Shown here in pieces: positions 45,762 to 54,518 of a stretch of 64,000 nt of DNA. The position numbers were made by a program, and so were the translations under genes. The DNA lies in contig JANYCZ010000032.1 of NCBI GenBank assembly GCA_025360015.1, forward strand, positions 62,001 through 126,000, given 5' to 3'. The notes under the pieces are model-generated. The model worked only from the letters and a program-made list of their open reading frames with translations. It searched no databases and had not been told where the DNA came from. This DNA is from Verrucomicrobiota bacterium (lineage in GTDB: Bacteria > Verrucomicrobiota > Verrucomicrobiia > Verrucomicrobiales > Verrucomicrobiaceae). Within the stretch, counting starts at the first letter, position 1; each line of letters opens with the position of its first letter.

Positions 45762-48191
45762 CTAAAAGCTGTACCCAAAACGCACACTGCCAAAGTGGGC
45801 TTCCTGATTGTTGCGGAAGAACTGGCCTGAGTAACTCAGCAGCAGGTGGAACCGGTCGTTGAATTGAAAGTTCACCCCCGCACCCGCCACCATGTAGTCC
45901 TGTCCAGGCGACTGATTGCCACCGCTGGCGCTGAAGGGCGCATTGATCAGCGCGACACTGGTGCCGTTGTTCTTGAGGTTCTGCCGCTCATAGCTCAGCC
46001 GCACCTGCGGTGTGATGGTGGCCCAGTCGGTTTTTATCTTCTTGCTGGCTGACCAGCCCACGCGGGAAACAAGGGATTCGTAGCTCTGCTGGCCGTAGCG
46101 CAATGCAGCACCACCACCGCCAGTTTCGCTGTAGGCGTCCACGCTGCCATGCAGGTAGTCGATGCCCACAAAGGGACCGGTGACGAGCGTGTTGTCCTGA
46201 AAGCGGAAGTTCCACCCGGTGTTGTATTGAATTGAGTGGGTGTAAGTGCGCGTCGTGCCGTTTGCTGTCGGGAAGCCGAAACCGGGATTGCGCGTGGAGT
46301 TCAGCTCATAGGTGCCGAAGCTGTAGAGCAGGCTGCTCCAGTAGTTTTTGCGCACAAAGGAGACATACGTGGAGAGCGCGGGGCCTTCAAGATGCAGGCT
46401 GCCAAGACCGCCGGTGTAGCTCTGATCACTGGTGAGGAATGAAGCCGCGAAGCCGAGGGCGAGACCGCGGGAGAGATGCCGCTCGATGCCGATGCTCGGT
46501 GCCCAGGCGCTGACCTGCACTCCGGCCTGCCCGCCAATGGCGCTGAGTCTGACATTACCGTAGTTCACCGTGGTGAAGACTTCCCATTGGCGCGAGCGCT
46601 TGATCTTGCGAGCGATGGGATCCTCCGGACCGTCGCCTTGCCCCACCACAACGCCATCATCCATTGAAGAGGCAATGCTGCCATCCGAGGCTTCTTCGCC
46701 ATCGCCAGCACGCAGATTGAAGAGATGGTTGTTGAGGTCGTTGGTGACCGTGTTGCCAGCACTGATCAGTATTTGCCCCTCGGCATTGGCCATCGGCAGG
46801 CCGGACTCGCCAGCGGACAGTTGCGCTCGGATGTCCACGATGCTGAAGACCCCGGTGCTCGGGTCAAAACTGCCAGCGAGACCGGAGGCCAGTCCCAGTG
46901 AGTGAGCGTCCACGGCCAGCGTCCCAGTGATGCTGCCCGCATTGAGTCCGACGCTGTTGAGTTCGAGCAGCTTCCACTGATCTCCAATGGCGAAGGCCGT
47001 CATGGCATTGGGGTTACCGATGGCAAGAATGCCGCCTGCGCTGGCGTCGAGATGACCCTGCAGATTGAGTGTATCGGCTGCCGTGCTGGTGGCCGTGTTG
47101 TTTCCCAAGCCCGCTCCTGTGAAGAGATCGACAGCGATCACACTGCCCGCACCCATGACCACAGCTCCGAGTCCAGTGGTGGTGAGGGACAACGTGGATG
47201 CGGCGGGAGCAACCAGGGGATCGCCCACACTGAGGGTGCCATTGATGAAAAAGGACTGATCCACCGCAGGCGCCATCGTTCCCGTTCCGGCCAGCATGGC
47301 ACCGCTGTCCACGGCGAAGCTCGCCCCGCCCGTCAGCAAGCCGTTCACTACCAGGGAGCCTGCCGCCACATGCGTCGCGCCGGTGTAGGCGCTGGTCCCC
47401 GTGAGTGTGAGCGAGGACGTGCCCGCCTTCGTCAATCCGCCATCACTGGTGATGGGGCTGCTGATGAGCACGCCTGCCGGGTTGCTGGCCGTGATGGTGG
47501 GCGTGGCACCGGTGAAAACGAGGCTCGTGGTGCTGATGGTGACCAAGCCCGTGGCAGCGTCGCCTGTAGCAGGATTGCTCACGACGATGGCGTCATTGCC
47601 AGTGATCGTCAGCGTGTTATCCCCGCTGATGGTGAGAGGGCCAATGAAAGGACCAAAAGTCCAATTCGAAACGGCTTCTGGCGCGGTGTTGATGCTCAAG
47701 ACCGCGAAGTCGGCCCCCAGCACCGTATTTGGAAATGCGCTGCCTCCCGTGAAATAGACGGTGTCGCGGGCCGTCGGGAGCACCGTATCGGCGTTCCCTG
47801 CTTGAATGGTGTCCCCATTCTGGGATTGAGCCCACCAGTTGCCAACAGTGGTCCATAGAGAATCCAACCCGCCCCCTCCACCCACCTGCCAGCGACGGCC
47901 AGGCAGGCTGGCAATGCCACCTCCCGGAACACCAGAACCCGTATTAGCGGTAGAACCCGTACTCGTGCTGGAACCTGTACTCGTACTCGAACCCGTATTA
48001 GCGGTGGAACCAGCGATGATCGCCTGTGGCACATGGGTAATCACCATGATGAGCAGAACCATGATGAGCGAGCTCCCCATTGAGGGACGGAATCTCTCAG
48101 CAGGCTTCGTGGCTGGACTGATCTCCAACACAGTCTCTGGAGAATCGGCTGAGCTTCGGCTTTCGGGTGATGGGATGGATGTGGTTTCCAT
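45762..48191 (-). CDS. Autotransporter with beta-strand-repeat passenger (paralogue 2)
   Basis: This is a roughly 809-residue type V secretion protein. After a hydrophobic signal segment (SLIMVLLIMVITHVPQAI) comes a Gly/Ser/Thr hexapeptide repeat. The beta-helical passenger carries the autotransporter-associated strand motif (GGLTKAGTSSLTLTGTSAY). From the MANAEGQ stretch onward it matches the neighbour, including a 12-strand-type barrel ending in the aromatic F of VRFGYSF. The passenger is probably surface-exposed or released; function unknown. The GTG at 48209 gives six extra codons conserved in frame with the paralogue; the ATG at 48191 (METTS) is taken as start. Confidence 0.85.
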   Translation of the reverse strand: METTSIPSPESRSSADSPETVLEISPATKPAERFRPSMGSSLIMVLLIMVITHVPQAIIAGSTANTGSSTSTGSSTSTGSTANTGSGVPGGGIASLPGRRWQVGGGGGLDSLWTTVGNWWAQSQNGDTIQAGNADTVLPTARDTVYFTGGSAFPNTVLGADFAVLSINTAPEAVSNWTFGPFIGPLTISGDNTLTITGNDAIVVSNPATGDAATGLVTISTTSLVFTGATPTITASNPAGVLISSPITSDGGLTKAGTSSLTLTGTSAYTGATHVAAGSLVVNGLLTGGASFAVDSGAMLAGTGTMAPAVDQSFFINGTLSVGDPLVAPAASTLSLTTTGLGAVVMGAGSVIAVDLFTGAGLGNNTATSTAADTLNLQGHLDASAGGILAIGNPNAMTAFAIGDQWKLLELNSVGLNAGSITGTLAVDAHSLGLASGLAGSFDPSTGVFSIVDIRAQLSAGESGLPMANAEGQILISAGNTVTNDLNNHLFNLRAGDGEEASDGSIASSMDDGVVVGQGDGPEDPIARKIKRSRQWEVFTTVNYGNVRLSAIGGQAGVQVSAWAPSIGIERHLSRGLALGFAASFLTSDQSYTGGLGSLHLEGPALSTYVSFVRKNYWSSLLYSFGTYELNSTRNPGFGFPTANGTTRTYTHSIQYNTGWNFRFQDNTLVTGPFVGIDYLHGSVDAYSETGGGGAALRYGQQSYESLVSRVGWSASKKIKTDWATITPQVRLSYERQNLKNNGTSVALINAPFSASGGNQSPGQDYMVAGAGVNFQFNDRFHLLLSYSGQFFRNNQEAHFGSVRFGYSF
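47937..48011 (-). repeat. In-frame 18-bp tandem repeat (about four copies)
   Basis: Four successive hexapeptides alternating GSTANT and GSSTST lie right after the signal segment of the autotransporter. The DNA units are similar but not identical, with the outer and inner pairs matching. Such a tract can change copy number by slippage in steps of six residues. Confidence 0.7.
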
Positions 48192-48234
48192 AAAAAATGA
48201 ATCCGTCACCTAATTCGAAAGACCGATTTAGAAC

Positions 48235-48252
48235 ACCCCCGTGCATGGGGGT
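48235..48252 (-). promoter_or_regulatory. CCCCC-N6-GGGGG palindrome upstream of autotransporter 2
   Basis: ACCCCCGTGCATGGGGGT lies between the stop of paralogue 1 and the start of paralogue 2. The same element, differing by one base, sits before paralogue 1 (50007-50022). Flanks also match: downstream on the minus strand both read TGTTC, then an AGGTGAC stretch. It could be an RNA hairpin in the leader or an operator. Confidence 0.6.
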
Positions 48253-48270
48253 TCCACCAGGTTGGCGGCG

Positions 48271-49962
48271 CTAAAAACTGTACCCAAACCGCACACTGCC
48301 AAAGTGGGCTTCCTGGTTGTTGCGGAAGAACTGCCCCTGATAGAAGAACAGCAGGTTGAATCGGTCGGTGAACTGGAAGTTCAGACCCGCGCCCGCCACC
48401 ATGTAATCCTGTCCGGGAGACTGATTGCCCCCGCTGGTGCTGAAGGGGGCGTTGATCAGCGCGACACTGGTGCCGTTGTTCCTGAGGTTCTGGCGCTCGT
48501 AGCTCAGACGCAACTGCGAGGTGATGACGGCCCAATCAGTGTGGACTTTTTTGGAAGCGGTCCAGCCAACGCGGGAGACGAGCGACTCGTAGCTTTGTTT
48601 GCCATAGCGCAGGGCCGCCAGACCGCCGCCAGTTTCACTGTACGCGTCCACGCTGCCATGCAGGTAGTCGATGCCCGCGAAAGGACCGGTGACAAATGTG
48701 TTGTTCTGAAAGCGAAAACTCCAGCCCGTGTTGTACTGCACCGCATGGGTGTAGGTACGCGTGGTGCCAAAAGCAGCCGGGAAACCGAAGCCCGTGTTGC
48801 GCCGGGAATCCATCTCATAGGTGCCAAAGCTGTAGAGCAGGCTGCTCCAGTAGTTTTTGCGCACAAAGGAGAGATACGCGGAGAGCGCAGGGCCTTCGAG
48901 ATGCAGGCTGCCGAGGCCGCTGGTGTACCTCTGATCACTGGTAAGAAAGGACGTGGCAAAACCGAGTGCGAGGCTGCGTGTGAGATGACGTTCGATGCCG
49001 ATGCTGGGCGCCCAGGCATCGATCTGCACTCCGGCCTGACCACCGATCGCGCTGAGTTTGACGTTGCCATAGTTAACCGTGGTGAACATCTCCCAGCGGC
49101 GGGAACGCTTCACACGTTTGGAGATCGGACCTTCCTCACCGTCTCCCTGACCGACCACGACGCCGTCGTCCATCGCAGCAGCGAGGCCCTCTTCAGCGGC
49201 TTCTTCTCCTTGGCCGGCACGAAGATAGAAGAGGTGGTTGTTGATGTCATTGGTAACGGTGCCGCCCGCACTGATGAGCATCTGCCCCTCGGCATTGGCC
49301 ATGGGCAAACCGGTGAAAGTGGCTGACAACTCCTCAGGCGGAGGGCCGCCGAATGTCACAATGAATTGAAAAAAGGGTGTGGCGCTGGATGTGTAGGTGC
49401 CGGACGCAAAAATTCCAAGGCTGGCCAGGGTGGCCCCCGTGAAGGTCATGGAGCCCGAGAGCGGAGCGCCGGAGACGTAACCTGAAGGCACGTAAACAGA
49501 ATTTCCAAAGAAGTTGGCTCCGAAGGTCTGGCCTGAAACCGAATTGGGGGAGATGTCTCCGCCGGGACCGAAGGGAGTCACAGATATCGGGACGAACCCG
49601 TAGAGATCGCCTGCGATACCAGAAGAAGAAAAGAACTGCACCGCTGACGGATTCACGTGACCACTGATGTTTTCCACCCCTAGGGCAGTCATGCCAGTCA
49701 GGTCCACGTTGCCCGAGTAGGTGATCACCACGTCTGCTCCCATTTGCACCGGTAGAGCCGTGATGTCAGCATGCGCGGAGTTCGGCACAAGCGTGAGCTG
49801 CGCCAGCAGAAGGGCCGCGCAGGTCAGCAGGTTCACAGAGCCGAGGCACCGACGCCCGATGGCGGTACGGAGTCTGGCAGCAGGCCTTGTTGTTGGCAGG
49901 GGCTCCACCACAGGCTGCGGAGAATCGGCTGAAGAGGACAGTGGAGTGGGTGCGGTTTCCAT
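48271..49962 (-). CDS. Autotransporter with short passenger (paralogue 1)
   Basis: This is a roughly 563-residue type V secretion protein. The signal peptide is VNLLTCAALLLAQLTLVPNSAHA. The passenger of about 190 residues is shorter and unrelated-looking compared with paralogue 2. The linker (LPMANAEGQMLISAG) and the C-terminal barrel are nearly the same in both, ending VRFGYSF. The barrel resemblance covers about 320 residues and even the 3' flank, pointing to a recent tandem duplication with passenger replacement. The ATG at 49962 (METAP) is taken; the GTG at 49980 is in frame. It is the first autotransporter after the LuxR gene. Confidence 0.85.
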   Translation of the reverse strand: METAPTPLSSSADSPQPVVEPLPTTRPAARLRTAIGRRCLGSVNLLTCAALLLAQLTLVPNSAHADITALPVQMGADVVITYSGNVDLTGMTALGVENISGHVNPSAVQFFSSSGIAGDLYGFVPISVTPFGPGGDISPNSVSGQTFGANFFGNSVYVPSGYVSGAPLSGSMTFTGATLASLGIFASGTYTSSATPFFQFIVTFGGPPPEELSATFTGLPMANAEGQMLISAGGTVTNDINNHLFYLRAGQGEEAAEEGLAAAMDDGVVVGQGDGEEGPISKRVKRSRRWEMFTTVNYGNVKLSAIGGQAGVQIDAWAPSIGIERHLTRSLALGFATSFLTSDQRYTSGLGSLHLEGPALSAYLSFVRKNYWSSLLYSFGTYEMDSRRNTGFGFPAAFGTTRTYTHAVQYNTGWSFRFQNNTFVTGPFAGIDYLHGSVDAYSETGGGLAALRYGKQSYESLVSRVGWTASKKVHTDWAVITSQLRLSYERQNLRNNGTSVALINAPFSTSGGNQSPGQDYMVAGAGLNFQFTDRFNLLFFYQGQFFRNNQEAHFGSVRFGYSF

Positions 49963-50006
49963 GATGGGTGACTGAGTCACCTAAACCGACGCCCAAAATT
50001 TGAACA

Positions 50007-50022
50007 CCCCCATGCATGGGGG
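50007..50022 (-). promoter_or_regulatory. Perfect 16-bp palindrome upstream of autotransporter 1
   Basis: CCCCCATGCATGGGGG is perfectly palindromic and lies 26 nt before the first possible start of autotransporter 1, the same distance as the copy before paralogue 2. It is 20 nt after the stop of the LuxR-type gene. Confidence 0.65.
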
Positions 50023-50042
50023 AAATGCACGCCCCTCCAGCG

Positions 50043-50813
50043 CTATGTCGAACCCAGGTGCCTGAGGGCAAACACCGTGGCAGAATGTCGATTCTCCTGC
50101 ATCAATATTTTTAGAATGTTCTCCACATGTTCCTGCACGGTCGCGAGGCTGCGGCCAAGGATCATCGCGATCTCGCGGTTCTGTTTCCCTTCCGTCATCC
50201 AGTAGAGCACGTCCGCCTGCCGGGCGGTGAGTCCGAGCTTCTGCAGCCGCACGCGATCTGGCACTTTCGCTTTTTCCGCAGCCACCCACGGATCCGGGTG
50301 GCGGTTCCAGGCGAGCAGGAAGTGTGGTGCAAAGGCATCCAACAAAGCACAGTGCTTTTTGGTGAAGTTGGACTTGCTGCGGTCAAAGCTGAGCCCGCCC
50401 ACGGTGTCCTCATTGACGTTCACCGGCAGCGCCAGCGTGTGGACAAACCCAAGCCGCTTTTGGCAGTTGATGTAATGGGGGCTCACAAGGTAGTCCTTGA
50501 GCTTGATGACATCCGTCCTGCGCCGCGCCTTGGTATCGCCCGTCTTGGTAAAGTGCAGCACCAGTTGATCACTCTCCGGATTCGCGGAATAATAGTCCAG
50601 TTCATCCTGCGAGTAGAGGCATTCCGGCAGCATGCGGAACGCCAGCCTTTTCGTCTTTCGGTCAAGGACGTGAATCACCGTCTGGTCCGCTTGAATCAAG
50701 CGGGACATCCCCGTGGCCACTGCAGACAGTAAGTCGGCGTGATCGCGGGCGGTGTTCATTTCGTAAACGGCGTCAAACAAGGGACCCCATTCACGCTTGG
50801 CAAGATTCGGCAT
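50043..50813 (-). CDS. LuxR-family transcriptional regulator
   Basis: The 256-residue protein has an N-terminal GAF/PAS-like sensing region (about 10-170, with TLALPVNVNEDTVGGLSFD) and a C-terminal LuxR/FixJ helix-turn-helix: GLTARQADVLYWMTEGKQNR, then EIAMILGRSLATVQEHVENIL. No phosphoacceptor domain is present, so it is probably a ligand-responsive regulator. It lies directly upstream of the two autotransporters on the same strand, 62 nt before the first possible start, so it may control them. The signal is unknown. Confidence 0.86.
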   Translation of the reverse strand: MPNLAKREWGPLFDAVYEMNTARDHADLLSAVATGMSRLIQADQTVIHVLDRKTKRLAFRMLPECLYSQDELDYYSANPESDQLVLHFTKTGDTKARRRTDVIKLKDYLVSPHYINCQKRLGFVHTLALPVNVNEDTVGGLSFDRSKSNFTKKHCALLDAFAPHFLLAWNRHPDPWVAAEKAKVPDRVRLQKLGLTARQADVLYWMTEGKQNREIAMILGRSLATVQEHVENILKILMQENRHSATVFALRHLGST

Positions 50814-50858
50814 GAGCCAATTCTTTACTTCCGCGACTGCGACCTGAAAAGTTTAAAA

Positions 50859-52637
50859 TCACTTTTCCCCCGTAGAAGAGGAGCGCGGATGCAGCGGCCG
50901 CCAGCCCCCGCGTGCTTGTTCCGCAGGCAGCACGTCCTTGTCATAATCCGCCAGACCCGTGTGCATGTGGGTGACGATGCGCGGCCCCTGACGGAAGGCG
51001 GGGCTGGCGATGCTGCGGTCAGGCGAAGTCAGCTGGCAGCTTAGGCCCGCGAGATCCAGCAGGGTGTGGAAGGTGTTGTCAGACGACATCGGCACCTCCA
51101 CATGCGCACGCAGGGCCGCAGACTGGCGCGGACGTGTGGCCTGATACTCCGGCGAAAGCCAGACCAGCAGCGGCACATGCAGCACCTCCGTGGTGAGATT
51201 CCCATGCCCCCATGGCAGCACCACCGCCTCCGCGCCATTTTCGCCATGATCGGAAACGTAGTAGAGCGAGGTCACGCCGTGCTCCGCCACCATGATTTCG
51301 ATGAGCCGGTGCAGCACCGAATCAATGAAGGTGACGGTGTTGTCATAGGCGTTGTGCATGTGCTCGTTCACCACCTCCGCCGGATAAACGTTGCTGCGTG
51401 CCTGAGCACACACCTTGGGATCTGCCGGGAAGCGGTTGAACGCTGGCGGATAACGCTCCTCATAATTCAGGTGGCTGCCCATCGTGTGCAGTACAAAGAG
51501 CACCTTCGGCTCTCCCCTGGCCAGGATTTTCTGCACCTCAGGAATGAGGTCCGAGTCCAGCGCCACCGCCGGAGCCTGCGCCGTCTTGCCCCCGAGGAAC
51601 TGGGATTCATGCGCATCGGCGGAGAAGATGGTGTTGCGGGATTCCCACACCCCGTTCTTGGGCTGCACTGAAAGCCAGTAAACCCGGTACCCAGCCGCCT
51701 TGTAAACATTCAGCACACTCGGCGTCCGATAAGCCTCCCATAGCGCGGCCGCCTTCGTGGGCGTCAGCAAAAGGGGTACACTCAGGATCGTGGCCGGAGC
51801 CGGAGCGATCACGTTCTTGAAGCTCAGCAGGCCCGGCGTCTGTGCGAGCAATGGCGTGGTCTCGCGCTCATAGCCGTTGAGTTGCAGACTGCTGGCCCGC
51901 GTGCTCTCACCGATCACCAGCATCTGAATTTCCCGTTTTCCTGCTGGCACAGGCGGCGCAGTGGACTGCACCGCCACCCTGTCACACACATCCCGTCGCA
52001 CTTGCACCTGATGGCGCAGCACCACCGCCGAAAGAACAGCCCGCAGCAGCCCCCCGGGATACTGCTGCGTAAAGCGCGACACCTCCCGCTCCCAGACTTC
52101 ACCAGCACTCAGGCTGCTTAACTGGCTCAGCGGAAACAGCACCACACAGACACCGCACAGCGCCGCGCACACCGGTCCGGGCCGAAACTCCGCCGGAATC
52201 CGCCGCCGGATGATCCACCCATACCCCACAGCCAGGAGTACGATGAACATCACCGCCCCCACGATGCTGACAGCAAAGGTCGCAGCCTCTCGAAAAGTTG
52301 CTTCAATCCCCATTAGCAAGAGCCACTCGCTGGGCAGTTCCCCCGTGACCCAGCAGCAGGCCAAAACCGTCGGCCCCACACAGACCAGCGGCCACAGCAC
52401 CCAGAGCAGCCGGCGCAAAGACAGTCCGAAAAAGCACGGCACCAGCAGCACGCACAGCACATGAAAAAAATCTAGTAGTCCCTCCTGATCCCACCGCGGC
52501 CAAAAGGAGAGCACCAGATTGGGCAGCAGCACCAGCCCCAGCGCCAGCAGCACCCACGGCAAAGCCTCTCGCTCCACGGGCGCACGCTTTTCCAGCACGG
52601 CGCGGGTGCGGTTCCAGAAGGCTCTCATGCCTTCCAT
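50859..52637 (-). CDS. EptA-like phosphoethanolamine transferase (sulfatase fold)
   Basis: The 592-residue protein has about five N-terminal membrane helices (residues 25-200) and a periplasmic alkaline-phosphatase-like domain. Catalytic features are GESTRASSLQLNGYERETTP (nucleophilic Thr after Glu), FVLHTMGSHLNYEERYP and the metal-binding YVSDHGENG; a later GHGNLTTEVLHVPLLVW is also diagnostic. Relatives add phosphoethanolamine to lipid A or other glycans, changing surface charge. Whether lipid A is the target here is not known. It is upstream of the LuxR gene on the same strand with a 45-nt gap. Confidence 0.87.
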   Translation of the reverse strand: MEGMRAFWNRTRAVLEKRAPVEREALPWVLLALGLVLLPNLVLSFWPRWDQEGLLDFFHVLCVLLVPCFFGLSLRRLLWVLWPLVCVGPTVLACCWVTGELPSEWLLLMGIEATFREAATFAVSIVGAVMFIVLLAVGYGWIIRRRIPAEFRPGPVCAALCGVCVVLFPLSQLSSLSAGEVWEREVSRFTQQYPGGLLRAVLSAVVLRHQVQVRRDVCDRVAVQSTAPPVPAGKREIQMLVIGESTRASSLQLNGYERETTPLLAQTPGLLSFKNVIAPAPATILSVPLLLTPTKAAALWEAYRTPSVLNVYKAAGYRVYWLSVQPKNGVWESRNTIFSADAHESQFLGGKTAQAPAVALDSDLIPEVQKILARGEPKVLFVLHTMGSHLNYEERYPPAFNRFPADPKVCAQARSNVYPAEVVNEHMHNAYDNTVTFIDSVLHRLIEIMVAEHGVTSLYYVSDHGENGAEAVVLPWGHGNLTTEVLHVPLLVWLSPEYQATRPRQSAALRAHVEVPMSSDNTFHTLLDLAGLSCQLTSPDRSIASPAFRQGPRIVTHMHTGLADYDKDVLPAEQARGGWRPLHPRSSSTGEK

Positions 52638-52671
52638 TTAAGCCACCACCGGGACTGCTCGTCACCTCATT

Positions 52672-53307
52672 TTACACATCCACCACCCGCAGCGCGGATT
52701 CTGCAGAGGCATCGTGCATGATCTGGCTGGTGAGCCCCGCGATGCTGGACATCCCTGCGTAGGGCGCTGGAGTTGGCGCATCACGCGTGGCGATGTCCCA
52801 TTCCAGACGCAGATACTCGGCGATCACATTGGTGAGGCTGAGCTGGAAAAAATGTCCCACCGCCGCCCACACGATGGCGATGTGCTCGTCACATCTCCCC
52901 TGCTCCACCGCCTCACGCAGCCGGCCCAGCACGCCCTGATAGCGGGCATGTTTCGTCGATTTGAGCAGCACCGCACCCGCCTGCAGACTGCGCTGGCAGG
53001 CGGCGGGCGGGAGCTGGGCGGACAGCTTGGCAGCCGCCGCGATGAGCCCCGCCAGATCATTGGCATGGGCGCACTTCCAGGCTGTCTTGAGCGCGGGACC
53101 GATGGCCTCACGCAGCAGACCTTCAGAGAATTCGTTCCAGTCTGACACGTCCCCGACCAGCAGCACCTCCATGCGCGCGCGCACGCTGCCCAGCAACCAC
53201 TTCACCCAGTCCAGGCCGCGCGACCAGTCCTCGATGATCTGCTGGTCATCCGCCGTGTCATGCGGCGTTGGCAGCAGGGTGATGGTGGGCAGCAGATGCA
53301 GTTTCAT
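52672..53307 (-). CDS. Hypothetical helical protein
   Basis: The 211-residue cytoplasmic protein begins MKLHLLPTITLLPTPHDTADD. It is mostly alpha-helical by residue pattern (LAGLIAAAAKLSAQLPPAA and GVLGRLREAVEQGR), with an aromatic segment IVWAAVGHFFQLSLTNVIAEY. No signal peptide or known motif is visible. The ATG at 53307 is the only reasonable start. It stands just upstream of the EptA-like gene on the same strand (gap 34 nt). Function unknown. Confidence 0.6.
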   Translation of the reverse strand: MKLHLLPTITLLPTPHDTADDQQIIEDWSRGLDWVKWLLGSVRARMEVLLVGDVSDWNEFSEGLLREAIGPALKTAWKCAHANDLAGLIAAAAKLSAQLPPAACQRSLQAGAVLLKSTKHARYQGVLGRLREAVEQGRCDEHIAIVWAAVGHFFQLSLTNVIAEYLRLEWDIATRDAPTPAPYAGMSSIAGLTSQIMHDASAESALRVVDV

Positions 53308-53424
53308 CGCGACAGCAGCTCGCGCCGCAATCTTGAGCGGCGATGTTCAAACCTTCGTTGCATGGACCCGTTCATCGCACAAACTATGCCTCCAGCGCAG
53401 CATTGCGCGAACAGAATACTTTTC

Positions 53425-53787
53425 ATGACCACAGCCTCCCCGCTTGACACCTCCACGCCGTGGTATGCCTGCCAGCGCTGCGGCAACTGCTGCCGCTGGC
53501 CGGGGGATGTGCGCGTCACGGACGACGAGATCACTAACATCGCCGCCTTTCTGGACATGCCACGCATCGAGTTCATTGAACAGTGCACGCGGCTGAACGC
53601 GAACCGCACCGGTTTGAGCATCATCGACAAGCCGAATGGCGAATGCCTCTTCCTCGAAGGTGTGAACGTCTGCCGCATCCAGCCGGTGAAACCCGCACAG
53701 TGCGGAGGCTTTCCCAACGCCTGGAACTTTCCCGGCTGGCGCGAGAAATGCGAAGCCGTGGAAGCCCCACGTCCCGACGCCCTCTGA
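53425..53787 (+). CDS. YkgJ-family cysteine-cluster protein
   Basis: The 120-residue protein has the conserved zinc/iron-cluster Cys pattern: YACQRCGNCCRWPGDVRV near the N-terminus, then ECLFLEG, NVCRIQPVKPAQCGGFP and a final Cys in WREKCEAV. This CxxCGxCC...C...C...C layout defines the YkgJ/UPF0153 family, whose role is uncertain. The ATG at 53425 gives the normal start; the longer frame to 53260 overlaps the divergent hypothetical gene and is shadow. The product is acidic and cytoplasmic. Confidence 0.85.
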   Translation: MTTASPLDTSTPWYACQRCGNCCRWPGDVRVTDDEITNIAAFLDMPRIEFIEQCTRLNANRTGLSIIDKPNGECLFLEGVNVCRIQPVKPAQCGGFPNAWNFPGWREKCEAVEAPRPDAL

Positions 53788-53851
53788 CGGCACGCCTTTT
53801 TTGCAGATCGCCGCTTTACTGCGCCAGCGGCCCGTGCATGACATCACAAAC

Positions 53852-54460
53852 ATGAAGCAGCAGACCATCGTTACTCTCGACCTCGAAGGCGTTCTCGTCC
53901 CCGAAATCTGGATCGCCTTTGCCGAGAAGACCGGCATCCCCGAACTGCGCCGCACCACACGCGATGAGCCCGACTACGATGTGCTCATGAAGAGCCGCCT
54001 CAAAATCCTCGATGCGCATGGCCTGAAGCTGCCGGACATCCAGCAGGTCATCGGCACTCTGTCGCCCATGGAGGGCGCGAACGCCTTTCTCGATGAACTG
54101 CGCTCCATCACCCAGGTGATCATCCTGAGCGACACCTTTGCCGAATTCGCCCAGCCGCTGATGCGCCAGCTCGCCTGGCCCACGATCTTCTGCCATCAGC
54201 TCGACATCGCCGCAGATGGCCGCATCGTGGACTACAAGCTGCGCCAGCCGAACCAGAAGCAGAAGTCCGTGGCCGCCTTCAAAGCGCTGAACTACCGCGT
54301 CATCGCCGCCGGTGATTCGTTCAACGACACCACCATGCTCGGCGAGGCCGATGTCGGTTTCTTCTTCCACTCCCCCGCCAGCATTCAGGCGCAGTTCCCG
54401 CAGTTCAAACCGTACGATGATTACAGCGAGCTGCTGGCTGCGATGAAAGCGGTGCTTTGA
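53852..54460 (+). CDS. thrH: ThrH phosphoserine/homoserine phosphotransferase
   Basis: This HAD-superfamily enzyme dephosphorylates phosphoserine and can transfer phosphate to homoserine. The 202-residue protein matches ThrH throughout: VTLDLEGVLVPEIWIAFAEK (nucleophile Asp in DLEG), TTRDEPDYDVLMKSRL, VIILSDTFAEFAQPLMRQL and VIAAGDSFNDTTMLGEAD (last HAD motif). The typical ThrH replacement of DxDxT by DLEGV is present. The ATG at 53852 begins right at the fold. trpE follows, so both serve amino-acid metabolism, though coregulation is only inferred. Confidence 0.92.
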   Translation: MKQQTIVTLDLEGVLVPEIWIAFAEKTGIPELRRTTRDEPDYDVLMKSRLKILDAHGLKLPDIQQVIGTLSPMEGANAFLDELRSITQVIILSDTFAEFAQPLMRQLAWPTIFCHQLDIAADGRIVDYKLRQPNQKQKSVAAFKALNYRVIAAGDSFNDTTMLGEADVGFFFHSPASIQAQFPQFKPYDDYSELLAAMKAVL

Positions 54461-54518
54461 AGCATCATTGCCACAACGCGATTTCGCGTCCAGAATGCAG
54501 GCTCGTTTCACGCCCCGC

